Position numbers and translations under genes: made by a program. Source: Planctomycetota bacterium (lineage in GTDB: Bacteria > Planctomycetota > Phycisphaerae > Tepidisphaerales > Tepidisphaeraceae). From it: DNA of 39,313 nucleotides. The stretch spans positions 1-39,313 of the forward strand of contig JAPLNB010000342.1 in NCBI GenBank assembly GCA_026693085.1. The letters are read 5' to 3'. Shown piece by piece: positions 31,147 through 39,240 of this stretch. The notes under the pieces are model-generated. The model did no database searches. It saw only the letters and a list, made by a program, of their open reading frames with translations, and was not told the origin of the DNA. Position 1 is the stretch's first letter. Each line of letters starts with the position of its first letter.

Positions 31147-33477
31147 ATGCAGACATGCAAACGGATCAATGCGCTGACGGTGATTGTGGTCATGAGCGGG
31201 CTGGGGTTTGCCGTCAAAGCGCAGCAGGCGGGCGCACCTGCGGCCGATCATGTGGTCTTGGGACGTCTTGGCGACGATGCGAATGTCGCGTTTGTCCGCG
31301 CCGGCGGAGGCGATCGGGGCATCGAAATCGCCGGGGGCTCAGGCCCTCGCATCGTGCAGCCGAAACTGGTCAGGATGGAGGTCTATCGCACGGACGCGGA
31401 TATCCGCCAGCTTACCGCCGGCTACAAGACCGTTCAGAAATCGGACTCCGGGATCGATGCCCGAGCGGAGGTTGCATACGACGGAGGCGTTGTCTTCCGC
31501 GCGCAGGATCTGTGGAGCCTCAGCGGAGCGGTGGTCTCGGTAAGCAGGACGATCGAAGTCGTCGGCAAAGCGCCGGGCGGCTTCTTCTCGTCTGTCGTGC
31601 TCAGCGTAGACCCTTCCGTTGCCTGGTCCGATGTCAACTGCCTGGCCCCGGGTGCGCTGTATGGTGACCCGACGCACGATGGCGAGCGCTCGCCCGGCGG
31701 CACGCTCAACTACGCGGCCCGGCGATTCCTCATGCGTGAAGATATCCTCTCGGCGCCTCTGTTTGCGCTCTCTTTCAAGAATGGCGCCTCCGTGGCCATG
31801 TTGAATCCTTCGCCGCGCGGCGACACGACCGTGGAGGAGACCAGGCTTGCCAAGCCCGTGATAATCGATGCCCGGTTGCAGTTCGGCGCGCTGGGTGCCT
31901 GGCAGGCCGACAAGAGCCCCATCGAGTTCGGTTTCCGGTTTCCCGGCACGACCAACGAATATGCGCGCGGTCCACGGCCTGCAAGCCAGCCGGCAAACCG
32001 GCCGATGACATCTGGGGCGATGTCTGCAACACCGCGATGGATTCGTCGCTATCACCCCATCACCCCGAACGTGGCGCACAGCTACCAGATGAGCTTCCGC
32101 TTTGGGCAAAGTGAATCCTTCCGTGACGTTACGCGGAATTCATGGCGTTGGGCATGGAATACGCTGAAACCTCCCATCATCCACCACGATATCGAGCAGT
32201 TGCGCCGCGTTCTGATCGACCACTTGGCCGCCCAGGCCGCCACCATCGACGGGCGGACGGCCATGCCCTTCGTCATCGACTTCATGACGGGGGAAAAGCG
32301 GTGGAATTACACGATGGTGGCGATGGGCTTCGTGGGCAAGAACATCGAGTGCGCCGACCAGTTGCTCCGCGAAGGCGATCGCGACAAGACCGAGCGCGGG
32401 CAGCGGATGCGCCAGATCGGCCTGGACATCATTTCGTCGCTGATCCGGGCGCTGCCGACAGTCCCGCTTGCCGGCACCGGCTACGATCTGTCAACCGGAA
32501 AACCATGGACGGGTCAGCGGCCCGAATGGGTGGCCCCGTGGCTGCGCAACGCCACTGAAGACATGCGCGTGCTGATGCGGGCCTACCGGCGCGAACGCGC
32601 GGCGGGCCGCCAGCATCCGGAATGGTTCAACTGGGTCAAGACGTACGTGGACTGGCTGATTCTCCAGCAGAGAGAGGATGGATCGTTCCCGCGGCGGTGG
32701 AAGCCCGGAAGCAGCGAGATCGAGGAGCCCTCGGGGACTTCCAGCTACAATCCCGTGCCGCTGCTGGTCATCATGTCCGAAGAGACGGGGGATGCGAAGT
32801 ATAGGCAAGCGGCCATGCGCGCGGCCGAATATGTCTGGGCGAACTACGGAACGCGGGGGCTGTACATCGGCGGCGCCATCGACAATCCAAACATCACCGA
32901 CAAAGAGGCCGGGATGCTCAGCATGGAAGCCTTCTTGAACCTCTATGACGCGACGAAGGAACCCAAATGGCTGGATCGCGCCCAGGTGGCGGCCGACTTT
33001 GCCGAAAGCTGGATCTGGATCTGGAATGTGCCGATGCCGCTGGATGCGGATGATGCGCAGCTTCACTGGAAGAAGGGCGTGCCGGCCCTCGGGTTTCAGG
33101 GCATCACGGCGGCCGTCGCCGGCAGTGTCGATGAATACCTGGATTGGGCTGTGCCCTCCTACGCGAAGCTCCACAACCTCACGAAGGACCCGCATTACCT
33201 CGACGTGGCGCGAGTTCTGCTGCACAACACCAAGTCGATGGTCGCTCTCCCCGGACGCCAGTATGACCTGAGGGGCATCGGCTGGCAGCAGGAGGGCTGG
33301 CGCATGGGGCCGGGCGGATCGGGGCGCGGCGTCGGCGGCCACCGGTTCTGGCTGCCGTGGATCTCCGCCAACCATCTCTACGGAATAACGGGCTTGGAGG
33401 AATACGATCCGGCCCTGTTCAAGATGCTGTTGGCAAAGCCCGAGCCGCCGAGGGTGCCGGCGACAACGGCCAAATGA
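31147..33477 (+). CDS. large secreted protein, beta-sandwich plus alpha/alpha-toroid; candidate new glycan-active enzyme
   Basis: ATG 31147 follows GAGGTG and gives 776 residues with a signal peptide (LTVIVVMSGLGFAVKAQQ). I cannot place it in a named family. Residues about 30-330 are beta-rich (IVQPKLVRMEVYRTDADIRQ, FFSSVVLSVDPSVAWSD, SFKNGASVAMLNPSPRGD). Residues about 350-760 are helical with a six-hairpin look: QLRRVLIDHLAAQAATIDG, PFVIDFMTGEKRWNYTM, WVKTYVDWLILQQREDGSFP, YRQAAMRAAEYVWANYG, WLDRAQVAADFAESWIWIW. Such sandwich-plus-toroid folds are common to many lyases and glycosidases. Conserved-looking acids and aromatics (QREDGSFPRRW, WQQEGWRMGPGG) may line a cleft. Its place between esterases and a GH5-like enzyme in one operon argues for a role on the same glycan. 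Confidence 0.75.
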   Translation: MQTCKRINALTVIVVMSGLGFAVKAQQAGAPAADHVVLGRLGDDANVAFVRAGGGDRGIEIAGGSGPRIVQPKLVRMEVYRTDADIRQLTAGYKTVQKSDSGIDARAEVAYDGGVVFRAQDLWSLSGAVVSVSRTIEVVGKAPGGFFSSVVLSVDPSVAWSDVNCLAPGALYGDPTHDGERSPGGTLNYAARRFLMREDILSAPLFALSFKNGASVAMLNPSPRGDTTVEETRLAKPVIIDARLQFGALGAWQADKSPIEFGFRFPGTTNEYARGPRPASQPANRPMTSGAMSATPRWIRRYHPITPNVAHSYQMSFRFGQSESFRDVTRNSWRWAWNTLKPPIIHHDIEQLRRVLIDHLAAQAATIDGRTAMPFVIDFMTGEKRWNYTMVAMGFVGKNIECADQLLREGDRDKTERGQRMRQIGLDIISSLIRALPTVPLAGTGYDLSTGKPWTGQRPEWVAPWLRNATEDMRVLMRAYRRERAAGRQHPEWFNWVKTYVDWLILQQREDGSFPRRWKPGSSEIEEPSGTSSYNPVPLLVIMSEETGDAKYRQAAMRAAEYVWANYGTRGLYIGGAIDNPNITDKEAGMLSMEAFLNLYDATKEPKWLDRAQVAADFAESWIWIWNVPMPLDADDAQLHWKKGVPALGFQGITAAVAGSVDEYLDWAVPSYAKLHNLTKDPHYLDVARVLLHNTKSMVALPGRQYDLRGIGWQQEGWRMGPGGSGRGVGGHRFWLPWISANHLYGITGLEEYDPALFKMLLAKPEPPRVPATTAK

Positions 33478-33517
33478 AGGCATACGGACGTGTTGCTGGC
33501 TGGCTGGTTACATTCTC

Positions 33518-35986
33518 ATGCTATGGTGGCCTATGGCAACTCGATTACGGTGCGTGACGACGCTGCTCATTCTCGTGGCCAGTTCCGGCTTCGCCCGCGC
33601 GCTCGCCGCCGGCGCGCCAGACAATACGGCCAAACTGACGCCCGCTGATCTCTCGACCATCCGAGGCGCCAACTACCGCGGGGCGGCCGCTGCGGACACC
33701 ACCGATTATTGGCGTAGTTACAATGCCGCTGAGACCGAACGCGATCTCACCTATGCCGTTCGGCTGAAGCTCAATCAACTGCGCGTCTTCGTGAATGATG
33801 CCGCGTGGCAAGCCGACAAGGCGGCTTTCCGCAGGAACCTCGTTGACCTTGCCCGCGCCTGCAATCGGCACCGCATCGGCCTGATGATTACCATCGGCGA
33901 GACACAGACCTTCATCGGCGAGGATGGATCGATCAACCGTGATCGCATCCGCGCGCTGGTGACGCAACTGGTTGACGCCGTCGGCGATGAGCCTGCCCTG
34001 GCCTTCTGGGATGCCTCCAACGAACCCGACTACAATCCCCCCGGCTCCCCGCGCGATCGACAAGAAAAGCGGTTGGAGATCGCCCGCTTCATCGTCGCCA
34101 CGCTGCACGAGCTCGACAAGAAGACGCCGGTGACCATCGGCATGGCCTACGAGCGGAATATGGAAGCACTCACCGACGCCGTCGATGTGCTCTCCTTCCA
34201 CGACTATCTTTCAACCCGCGCGGCCATCGCCGATGACATCGCCCGCGCCAAGGCATTCGCGGCCAAGATCGGCAAGCAGGTCATAAACACCGAGATCGGA
34301 TGTATCGCCCGCGCGAATCCCTACGACGTAACGCTCGAGGAGCACATGAAGGCGCGCGTCGGCTGGTATATCTGGGAGCTGATGATCACCAGGCGCTGGG
34401 GCAACGTTCACGGCGTATTCTACTCCGATGGCACTGTGCGCGACCCCGCCATCCCCGCCGCGATGTTCGGCCTGTTCCGCAACCGCTCGGACAACGTAGT
34501 CCTGGAGAACGTCAACCGGGAGAACTGCGTCAACAGCGACATCGCGGCCGCCCAGGCGTGGCTGGATAACCCCGCGGGCAGTTGGAAGGACGGGCTCGAT
34601 GCCGCCGAGAAACTCGCCAACCTGCTGGAGGCGGCTCAGTTGACCGCCATGCGCGAGCCGCCCACGCGCGCCATCGAGCTGCTGCGGCAGGGACCGCCGA
34701 ATCCGACGGCGATGCGCAACCTGATTCCCCGTTACATCAGCTTGCTGCGGCCATTTGAACGGCCCGGGGCTTCCGCGGTCACCGGCGTTCATCCCACCAC
34801 CGTGCCTGCCGTGTCGTCGCCGACCGTGGCCTATCCGATCCCGCGTCGCGCCGGCTCGCGCACTCCGGCCGACACCTCGACCATCCGCGGCGCCAATTAC
34901 TGCTATGCCGAAAACGGCGGGCACTCTGGCATGTGGAACAACTACTCGACGAAGATCACGGAGCGCGATCTGACCTATGCCCAGCGGCTGGGGATCAACC
35001 AGATTCGCTGCTTCATCACCTACCAGGCCTATCAGAGGAATCCCGAGCAGTTTCGACAGAACCTTCTGCATCTCGTCCGCGCCGCCGATGAGCGCGGCAT
35101 CGGCGTCATGCCGGTTGTTGGATACGACAGACAGATGCAGGGCCAGGGTTACCCCGGCGCCGAGGCATGGGCGAAATTCCTAGTGGACACGCTGGGCAAG
35201 GAACCAGGCCTGGCGTTCTGGGATGTGTACAATGAGCCGGATTATCCGCCCAATCAGCCCGAGCGCACGGCCCCGCGCCTGGCCTTCGCCAGGCACATGG
35301 CGGGCGTGTTCCGCCGGCTCGATGGCCAGACCCCCGTGACCATTGGCTTTGCCTACGAACGCACCATGGAACAATGCGCCGAGGACGTGGATGTGCTGGT
35401 GTTCCATGATTACCAGCAGACACGGGAGGCGGTGCGGATCAACATCGAGAAGGCCAAGCAGGCGGCCGCCAGGGCGCGCAAGCAGGTCATGAACGATGAG
35501 ATGGGCTGCGTGTGCCGCGCCAATCCCTATGACATGACCATCCAGGAGCACGTGAACGCCCGCATTGGCTACTACATGTGGGAGCTGATGATCGTCTGGG
35601 ACGGCACGCGCGGCTGGGGCAATGTCCACGGCATCTTCTATCCCGACGGCACGATCCGCGATCCATCGATCCCGATGGCCGTCATGGGCATCTTCCGCAA
35701 CCGCGGCCCGGATGTCGTGCTCGAGCAGCCCGACCGCGAAGGCCGCGTGACCCGCGAAATCGCCGATGCCCGCAAGTGGCTGGCCGACCCGAACGCCGAC
35801 TGGAATGCGGGCCTCGACATCGCGGAGGTGGCGGCCAATCTGCTGGAATCCGCGCAGCTCGTGCCGCTGCGCGAGCTGCCCACCCGTCAGGTTGCCGTGT
35901 TGCGCCGCGGGCCGGAGAATCGAGCGGCGCTGCGGACGCTGCTGGAGAAAGATATCGCCGCACTACAGCCCCATGCGATCAGGTGA
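33518..35986 (+). CDS. secreted GH5-like enzyme with two tandem TIM-barrel domains
   Basis: The 822-residue product has a signal peptide (CVTTLLILVASSGFARALAA). ATG 33518 and ATG 33533 are both possible and neither has a strong ribosome-binding site. Two homologous barrels follow: residues about 45-415 and 465-815. Both begin with STIRGANY and share ERDLTYA, TPVTIG.AYER and RANPYD. Each keeps its own acid/base and nucleophile: E169 (DASNEPDY) and E259 (INTEIGC) in the first, E573 (DVYNEPDY) and E661 (MNDEMGC) in the second. A proline/serine/threonine-rich linker (VHPTTVPAVSSPTVAYPIP) joins them. This pattern fits clan GH-A, nearest GH5 or GH39-type enzymes, with two active sites in one chain. 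The substrate is not known. It is 40 bp behind the preceding gene in the same operon. Confidence 0.83.
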   Translation: MLWWPMATRLRCVTTLLILVASSGFARALAAGAPDNTAKLTPADLSTIRGANYRGAAAADTTDYWRSYNAAETERDLTYAVRLKLNQLRVFVNDAAWQADKAAFRRNLVDLARACNRHRIGLMITIGETQTFIGEDGSINRDRIRALVTQLVDAVGDEPALAFWDASNEPDYNPPGSPRDRQEKRLEIARFIVATLHELDKKTPVTIGMAYERNMEALTDAVDVLSFHDYLSTRAAIADDIARAKAFAAKIGKQVINTEIGCIARANPYDVTLEEHMKARVGWYIWELMITRRWGNVHGVFYSDGTVRDPAIPAAMFGLFRNRSDNVVLENVNRENCVNSDIAAAQAWLDNPAGSWKDGLDAAEKLANLLEAAQLTAMREPPTRAIELLRQGPPNPTAMRNLIPRYISLLRPFERPGASAVTGVHPTTVPAVSSPTVAYPIPRRAGSRTPADTSTIRGANYCYAENGGHSGMWNNYSTKITERDLTYAQRLGINQIRCFITYQAYQRNPEQFRQNLLHLVRAADERGIGVMPVVGYDRQMQGQGYPGAEAWAKFLVDTLGKEPGLAFWDVYNEPDYPPNQPERTAPRLAFARHMAGVFRRLDGQTPVTIGFAYERTMEQCAEDVDVLVFHDYQQTREAVRINIEKAKQAAARARKQVMNDEMGCVCRANPYDMTIQEHVNARIGYYMWELMIVWDGTRGWGNVHGIFYPDGTIRDPSIPMAVMGIFRNRGPDVVLEQPDREGRVTREIADARKWLADPNADWNAGLDIAEVAANLLESAQLVPLRELPTRQVAVLRRGPENRAALRTLLEKDIAALQPHAIR

Positions 35987-36024
35987 GCATCCGCTGCTGC
36001 TCGAACTCGACGGGAGTGAACGCC

Positions 36025-37815
36025 ATGCAAAAACGACTGCCTACCGACTCCAGTGTTTCGAGAATCGGAAGGTGGCGCGGGCGCTCGGCTCTCGCTTGCC
36101 TGGCGGCGCTGCTTGCGCTGCCCATCATGGTGGCGGCGTCCGAGGCGATTCCTGCTCCAGGGTCGAAACTGCCTCCGCCCGCTGGCGATCGCGTGATCAC
36201 CGCTGCCGATGCCACGGCGGAACGAATTGGAACTTCGATCCCGGCCTCCGCTATTGGCGAGCCCGTTGGCGGAGTGACGCTGGCGCCTCCTCGCTGGTTT
36301 GCGGCCACGCAGAACTCCGTCGCCTATGCGTTGGTCGATGGCGCGATTGCTCCCAAAGACCCCAAGGGAAAGTCCATCAACTTCCGCGTCTTGCTCCCGG
36401 CCAGTTGGAGTCGGCGGGCGGTGCAAATGGGCGGAGGCGGCATGAATGGAATGGTGCCGATGCTCCGCGGCGAGCGGCCCGGCTCGCTCACAACGGGCTT
36501 TGCGCGCTACGGCAGCGACTCGGGGCACCAAATGAGCTTTGGGCGCGGCGGGCCGGGGATGGGCTCAGAGGCCGGAGACGATTGGGCGCTCAACGAGGAG
36601 GCCATCCGCAATCTCGGCTACATGCAGATGAAGAAGACGCACGACGCCGCGATGGTCATCATGGAGCGCGTGTATGGCGAGCGGCCGCGATTCAACTACT
36701 ACATCGGCGGCTCGCAAGGCGGACGCGAAGGGTTGATGGTGGCGCAGCGATATCCGGCCGACTATGACGGCATCGTCGCAGATGTTCCGATCGTGAGTTT
36801 CTCCACTCTGATGCTGGCGCCCGAGCTGATCCGCATCAAGGAAAAGCCCCTTGCCAACTGGGTTACCCGCGCCAAGGTCAATGCCATCCGGGCCGAATTC
36901 ATGCGCCAGGCGGACAAGCTCGACGGATTGTCTGATGGGGTCATCAACAACTACATGGCGGCCCGAGCGCTGTTCGACCTGTCGCAGGGCGATCCCAAGC
37001 GCAACCCCTGGGCGGCCCTGCGCGGCCCCGACGGCAAGGACCCCAGTCCGGCAGACACTTCCGCCAACGCGCGTCTGACCGATGGCCAGATCGAAACACT
37101 GAAGTTCGTCTACAGCCGCTATCCGTTCGCGACGCGCCTGGCCAACGGAGTGCGGTCGTTTGGCATGTGGGTCCCGAACACCGATCCTGCGGGCAGCGGG
37201 CTGATCGCCGACCGGCGATTCCGTGGACAGGAAGGAGCCGACGCCAATGCGCCGATGCACTCGCACCTGGGAGTGCTGGGGGTGACCGGCTTCCTCATGC
37301 AGGATCTATCGGCCAATCCACTCGACTACGTCGAAGGAGGGCCTCTTAACAAGCGTCGCGAGCAACTCTCCGAATGGCTCGACGCCACCAATCCCGATCT
37401 ATCGGCGTTTTATCGGCGCGGCGGCAAGATGATCGTGACCATCGGGACCGACGACACGCTCGCCTCGCCGGGGGCGCAACTCGACTATTTCCAGTCTGTC
37501 CTCGACAAAATGGGACGTGAACAGGTGGATGCGTTCGCCCGGTTCTACGTCATTCCGCAGGCGGGCCACGGCCTGAGTGGTCGGAGCTGCGGGACGAACG
37601 GAGAGGGGAAATCCGTGCCCGCGTTTCAGATTCCAAACAGGTTCGACCGTACCGCTCTGATTACCGCCTGGGTGGAGCGCAACCAAGCGCCGGGCAAGAC
37701 GCTGGTCGTCAGCGCGGGCGGCCGAAGCCTGCCGCTGTGCTCGTATCCCAACTATCCCCGTTACGTGAGCGGACCGCCTGAATCCGCCGAATCGTACGTG
37801 AGCGCAGCGCCTTGA
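36025..37815 (+). CDS. secreted tannase/feruloyl-esterase family protein
   Basis: ATG 36025 follows GGGAGTG and lies 38 bp after the previous stop. The 596-residue product has a signal peptide (ALACLAALLALPIMVAAS). It matches the tannase/feruloyl esterase family (PF07519): YIGGSQGGREGLMVAQRYP, ADYDGIVADVPI, YVEGGPLNKRREQLSEWL. The catalytic triad can be placed at S230, D476 or D477 (TIGTDDTLASP) and H515 (QAGHGLSG). In the family the serine and histidine are normally flanked by cysteines that form a disulfide (GCSxGG and HC). Here they are GGSQGG and GHGLSG, so that disulfide is absent. A Gly/Arg-rich loop (FGRGGPGMG) precedes the active site. The likely role is removal of feruloyl or galloyl esters from plant-wall glycans, in line with the esterases upstream. 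Confidence 0.85.
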   Translation: MQKRLPTDSSVSRIGRWRGRSALACLAALLALPIMVAASEAIPAPGSKLPPPAGDRVITAADATAERIGTSIPASAIGEPVGGVTLAPPRWFAATQNSVAYALVDGAIAPKDPKGKSINFRVLLPASWSRRAVQMGGGGMNGMVPMLRGERPGSLTTGFARYGSDSGHQMSFGRGGPGMGSEAGDDWALNEEAIRNLGYMQMKKTHDAAMVIMERVYGERPRFNYYIGGSQGGREGLMVAQRYPADYDGIVADVPIVSFSTLMLAPELIRIKEKPLANWVTRAKVNAIRAEFMRQADKLDGLSDGVINNYMAARALFDLSQGDPKRNPWAALRGPDGKDPSPADTSANARLTDGQIETLKFVYSRYPFATRLANGVRSFGMWVPNTDPAGSGLIADRRFRGQEGADANAPMHSHLGVLGVTGFLMQDLSANPLDYVEGGPLNKRREQLSEWLDATNPDLSAFYRRGGKMIVTIGTDDTLASPGAQLDYFQSVLDKMGREQVDAFARFYVIPQAGHGLSGRSCGTNGEGKSVPAFQIPNRFDRTALITAWVERNQAPGKTLVVSAGGRSLPLCSYPNYPRYVSGPPESAESYVSAAP

Positions 37816-37838
37816 GCGGTAAGCGATGCGAGGAGCCC

Positions 37839-37964
37839 ATGATGAAGAAGACTTGTCAGATTGCGATTCTGGCGATGTCTGCTGCCGAATTCGGCACGGC
37901 GCAGCAACCCGCGCCGGTCAGGGGGCTCCTATGCCGCGACTGTCACCTGCGTCGGCGGCAGTAG
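37839..37964 (+). pseudogene. truncated gene: signal-peptide start only
   Basis: A strong GAGGAG site and ATGATG at 37839/37842, 24 bp after the tannase stop, open a frame that starts as a typical exported protein (MMKKTCQIAILAMSAAEF, then GTAQQPAPV) but stops after 41 codons. Its last residues (LLCRDCHLRRRQ) contain a CXXCH that may be accidental. This looks like the 5' end of the operon's next secreted-protein gene, cut off where the tRNA-linked repeat region begins. A genuine small exported peptide cannot be excluded. Confidence 0.5.
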
Positions 37965-38102
37965 GGCATGCACTGCCTTTTGGCCGTCACTGCCGCCTTG
38001 CTCAAGCTCTGCCGGATCGCCCGGCGAATCCTTACCGATGGGCGCGATTACGACCGCTAAGTCCGATGTCTCGGCAGCTTCATGTCTGTCATCGTGAAGC
38101 GA
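37965..38102. other. short noncoding stretch between the truncated gene and repeat block B
   Basis: I see no protein-like frame here. Longer frames on either strand translate to composition-biased sequence that runs on into the repeat block. Confidence 0.35.
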
Positions 38103-38408
38103 TATCGAACTCGCGACCGGATCTGGGATGCCCCCGTGCGGTTGTGGGTAAGAAGAAGAGTGCAAGTTATTTCTACAAGTGCGCTTACACCAGGACTCTC
38201 GAAGCTCAAACGCCAACGACCGACGACCAGAAATGGAAACGCGCAGAAATATAGACAACCCTTGTTCTTGCAAGCAGTTGTAGCGTCAACTGCCAGCGCG
38301 CACAGGCTTACGCATACCGGAATATTCCCGTTTTTCTCGGTGGCGAAAGAGCGGTACTTACAGCAGCACCCGATTTATAACCATTTAATGTACTGACACC
38401 TATGGAAG
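38103..38408. repeat. diverged repeat block B, on the 3' side of tRNA-Val
   Basis: This is the partner of 13866-14191. Shared words occur in the same order (GCGACCG, GTGCGGTTGTGGGTAAGA, CTTACACCA, CCGTTTTTCTCGG, ATAACCA), with nearly equal distances to the tRNA 3' end. The two copies are clearly related but well diverged. No intact integrase frame is present. Confidence 0.55.
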
Positions 38409-38482
38409 TGGGCGATACTGGACTCGAACCAGTGACCTCACGGGTGTGATCCGTGCGTTCTAGCCAACTGAACTAATCGCCC
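38409..38482 (-). tRNA. tRNA-Val(CAC)
   Basis: The minus strand folds as a complete 74-nt tRNA. The acceptor GGGCGAT pairs with ATCGCCC, the D arm is GTTC/GAAC, and the anticodon stem CACGG pairs with CCGTG around the loop ATCACAC. The T arm ACTGG/CCAGT encloses TTCGAGT, and the discriminator is A. The anticodon is CAC, reading GUG. The GGGCGATTAGTTCAG opening is like other valine tRNAs. CCA is not encoded. Confidence 0.93.
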
Positions 38483-38531
38483 TAATGCTCTAAACTACTT
38501 GTTTTTCAAGGCTTTCCGTCGCATCTGGCCA

Positions 38532-38611
38532 TTACTGACAAGTGGCCGGAAATCCTTGATTTGTCAGTAACCAAACGCGTTCTACTGACGATCGGACGTG
38601 GTTACTGACAA
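38532..38611. repeat. cluster of TTACTGACAA inverted repeats beside the tRNA
   Basis: TTACTGACAA at 38532-38541 is the perfect inverse of TTGTCAGTAA at 38561-38570. TTGTCAGTAACC at 38561-38572 is in turn the perfect inverse of GGTTACTGACAA at 38600-38611. A partial copy, CTACTGACG, lies at 38582. Three full copies and one partial in 80 bp, close to a tRNA 5' end, suggest a protein-binding array or alternative hairpins. Confidence 0.6.
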
Positions 38612-38785
38612 CCACCCGCAAGGGCAGTGAGGCAGCCAGTGACTACCACGACTGAGAATGCTATCGTAACCGGGGCAAAAGGCAAGTCATCTAGCAGCCC
38701 ACTTCCAGAGCACCATCGAAAAGGCATCAGCGCTGACCAGCGGGCCAGGCAATAGACGTGCCGTGTGGGGTATTATGACCTTGGG

Positions 38786-38871
38786 GCCAGCCGGCAGCCG
38801 GGAACCGCATCAATGCCTTCAACGGCCAGAAAGACGTTGAACTGGAAGTGCGGGACCTCCGATTTGCCTGA
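38786..38871 (+). pseudogene. possible RecJ-like C-terminal remnant
   Basis: About 28 codons before the TGA at 38869 read GNRINAFNGQKDVELEVRDL, then RFA. This resembles the closing strand of the C-terminal domain of RecJ exonucleases (N-x-F/Y-N-G, then VELxVxDLR). An in-frame stop sits just upstream, so if real it is only a broken tail. The match is short and made by eye. Confidence 0.3.
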
Positions 38872-38933
38872 CGCGATGGGTTGCATCGCTGGCTGCGCCA
38901 TTCCCGCGTTCTGTCCCATTGGCACAGAATAGC

Positions 38934-38985
38934 GGGGTTCAGGGTTCGGGGTTCGGGGGTCAGGGGTCAGGGGTCAGGGGTCAGA
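38934..38985. repeat. G-rich tandem repeat (GGGTTC / GGGGTCA)
   Basis: About three GGGTTC-type units run into about four GGGGTCA units on the plus strand. Regular runs of three to five G could form a G-quadruplex. It lies in gene-free DNA. Confidence 0.7.
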
Positions 38986-39160
38986 GAAGCCAGAGCGGGC
39001 TGACTGTCGCATGGGATCGAGTGCCGGTCTAAATGGATGGGGTGGCGGGAGGTGTTTGGAGGAAAGTATGGGGCAATGGGAGGAAGAAAAAAGTTTGGCG
39101 GAGGGGGGTAAAAGCGTAAGATGAGCGGGAATGGGGGGTTGAGTGGTTTTCTGTTTAATA

Positions 39161-39240
39161 GAACCGGGCAAAACCGGGCAAAACCGGGCAAAACCGCGCA
39201 AAACCGCGCAAAACCGCGCAAAACCGCGCAAAACCGACAC
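39161..39240. repeat. 10-bp tandem repeat, eight units
   Basis: Eight consecutive 10-bp units fall into two types. The first three end in CCGGGCA, the next four are AAACCGCGCA, and the last (AAACCGACAC) is degenerate. The change from one type to the other is at 39190/39191. Minus-strand frames through it give repetitive phenylalanine/arginine peptides that are not real proteins. Confidence 0.85.

Noticed and set aside
37936-37950. CRDCH as proof of a small cytochrome
   Set aside because: It sits in the last few codons of a truncated frame and could easily be chance.
38103-38152. Additional tRNA in the repeat blocks (GAACTCGCGACCGG looks T-arm-like)
   Set aside because: The reverse complement has a T-loop-like TTCGA, but no five-base T stem or acceptor pairing could be drawn in either copy.
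37929-38273. Integrase C-terminus in block B
   Set aside because: No tyrosine-recombinase box (R...HxxR...Y) could be read in any frame of either block.
39161-39240. CRISPR array
   Set aside because: Units are 10 bp and directly adjacent, with no spacers and no cas genes nearby.
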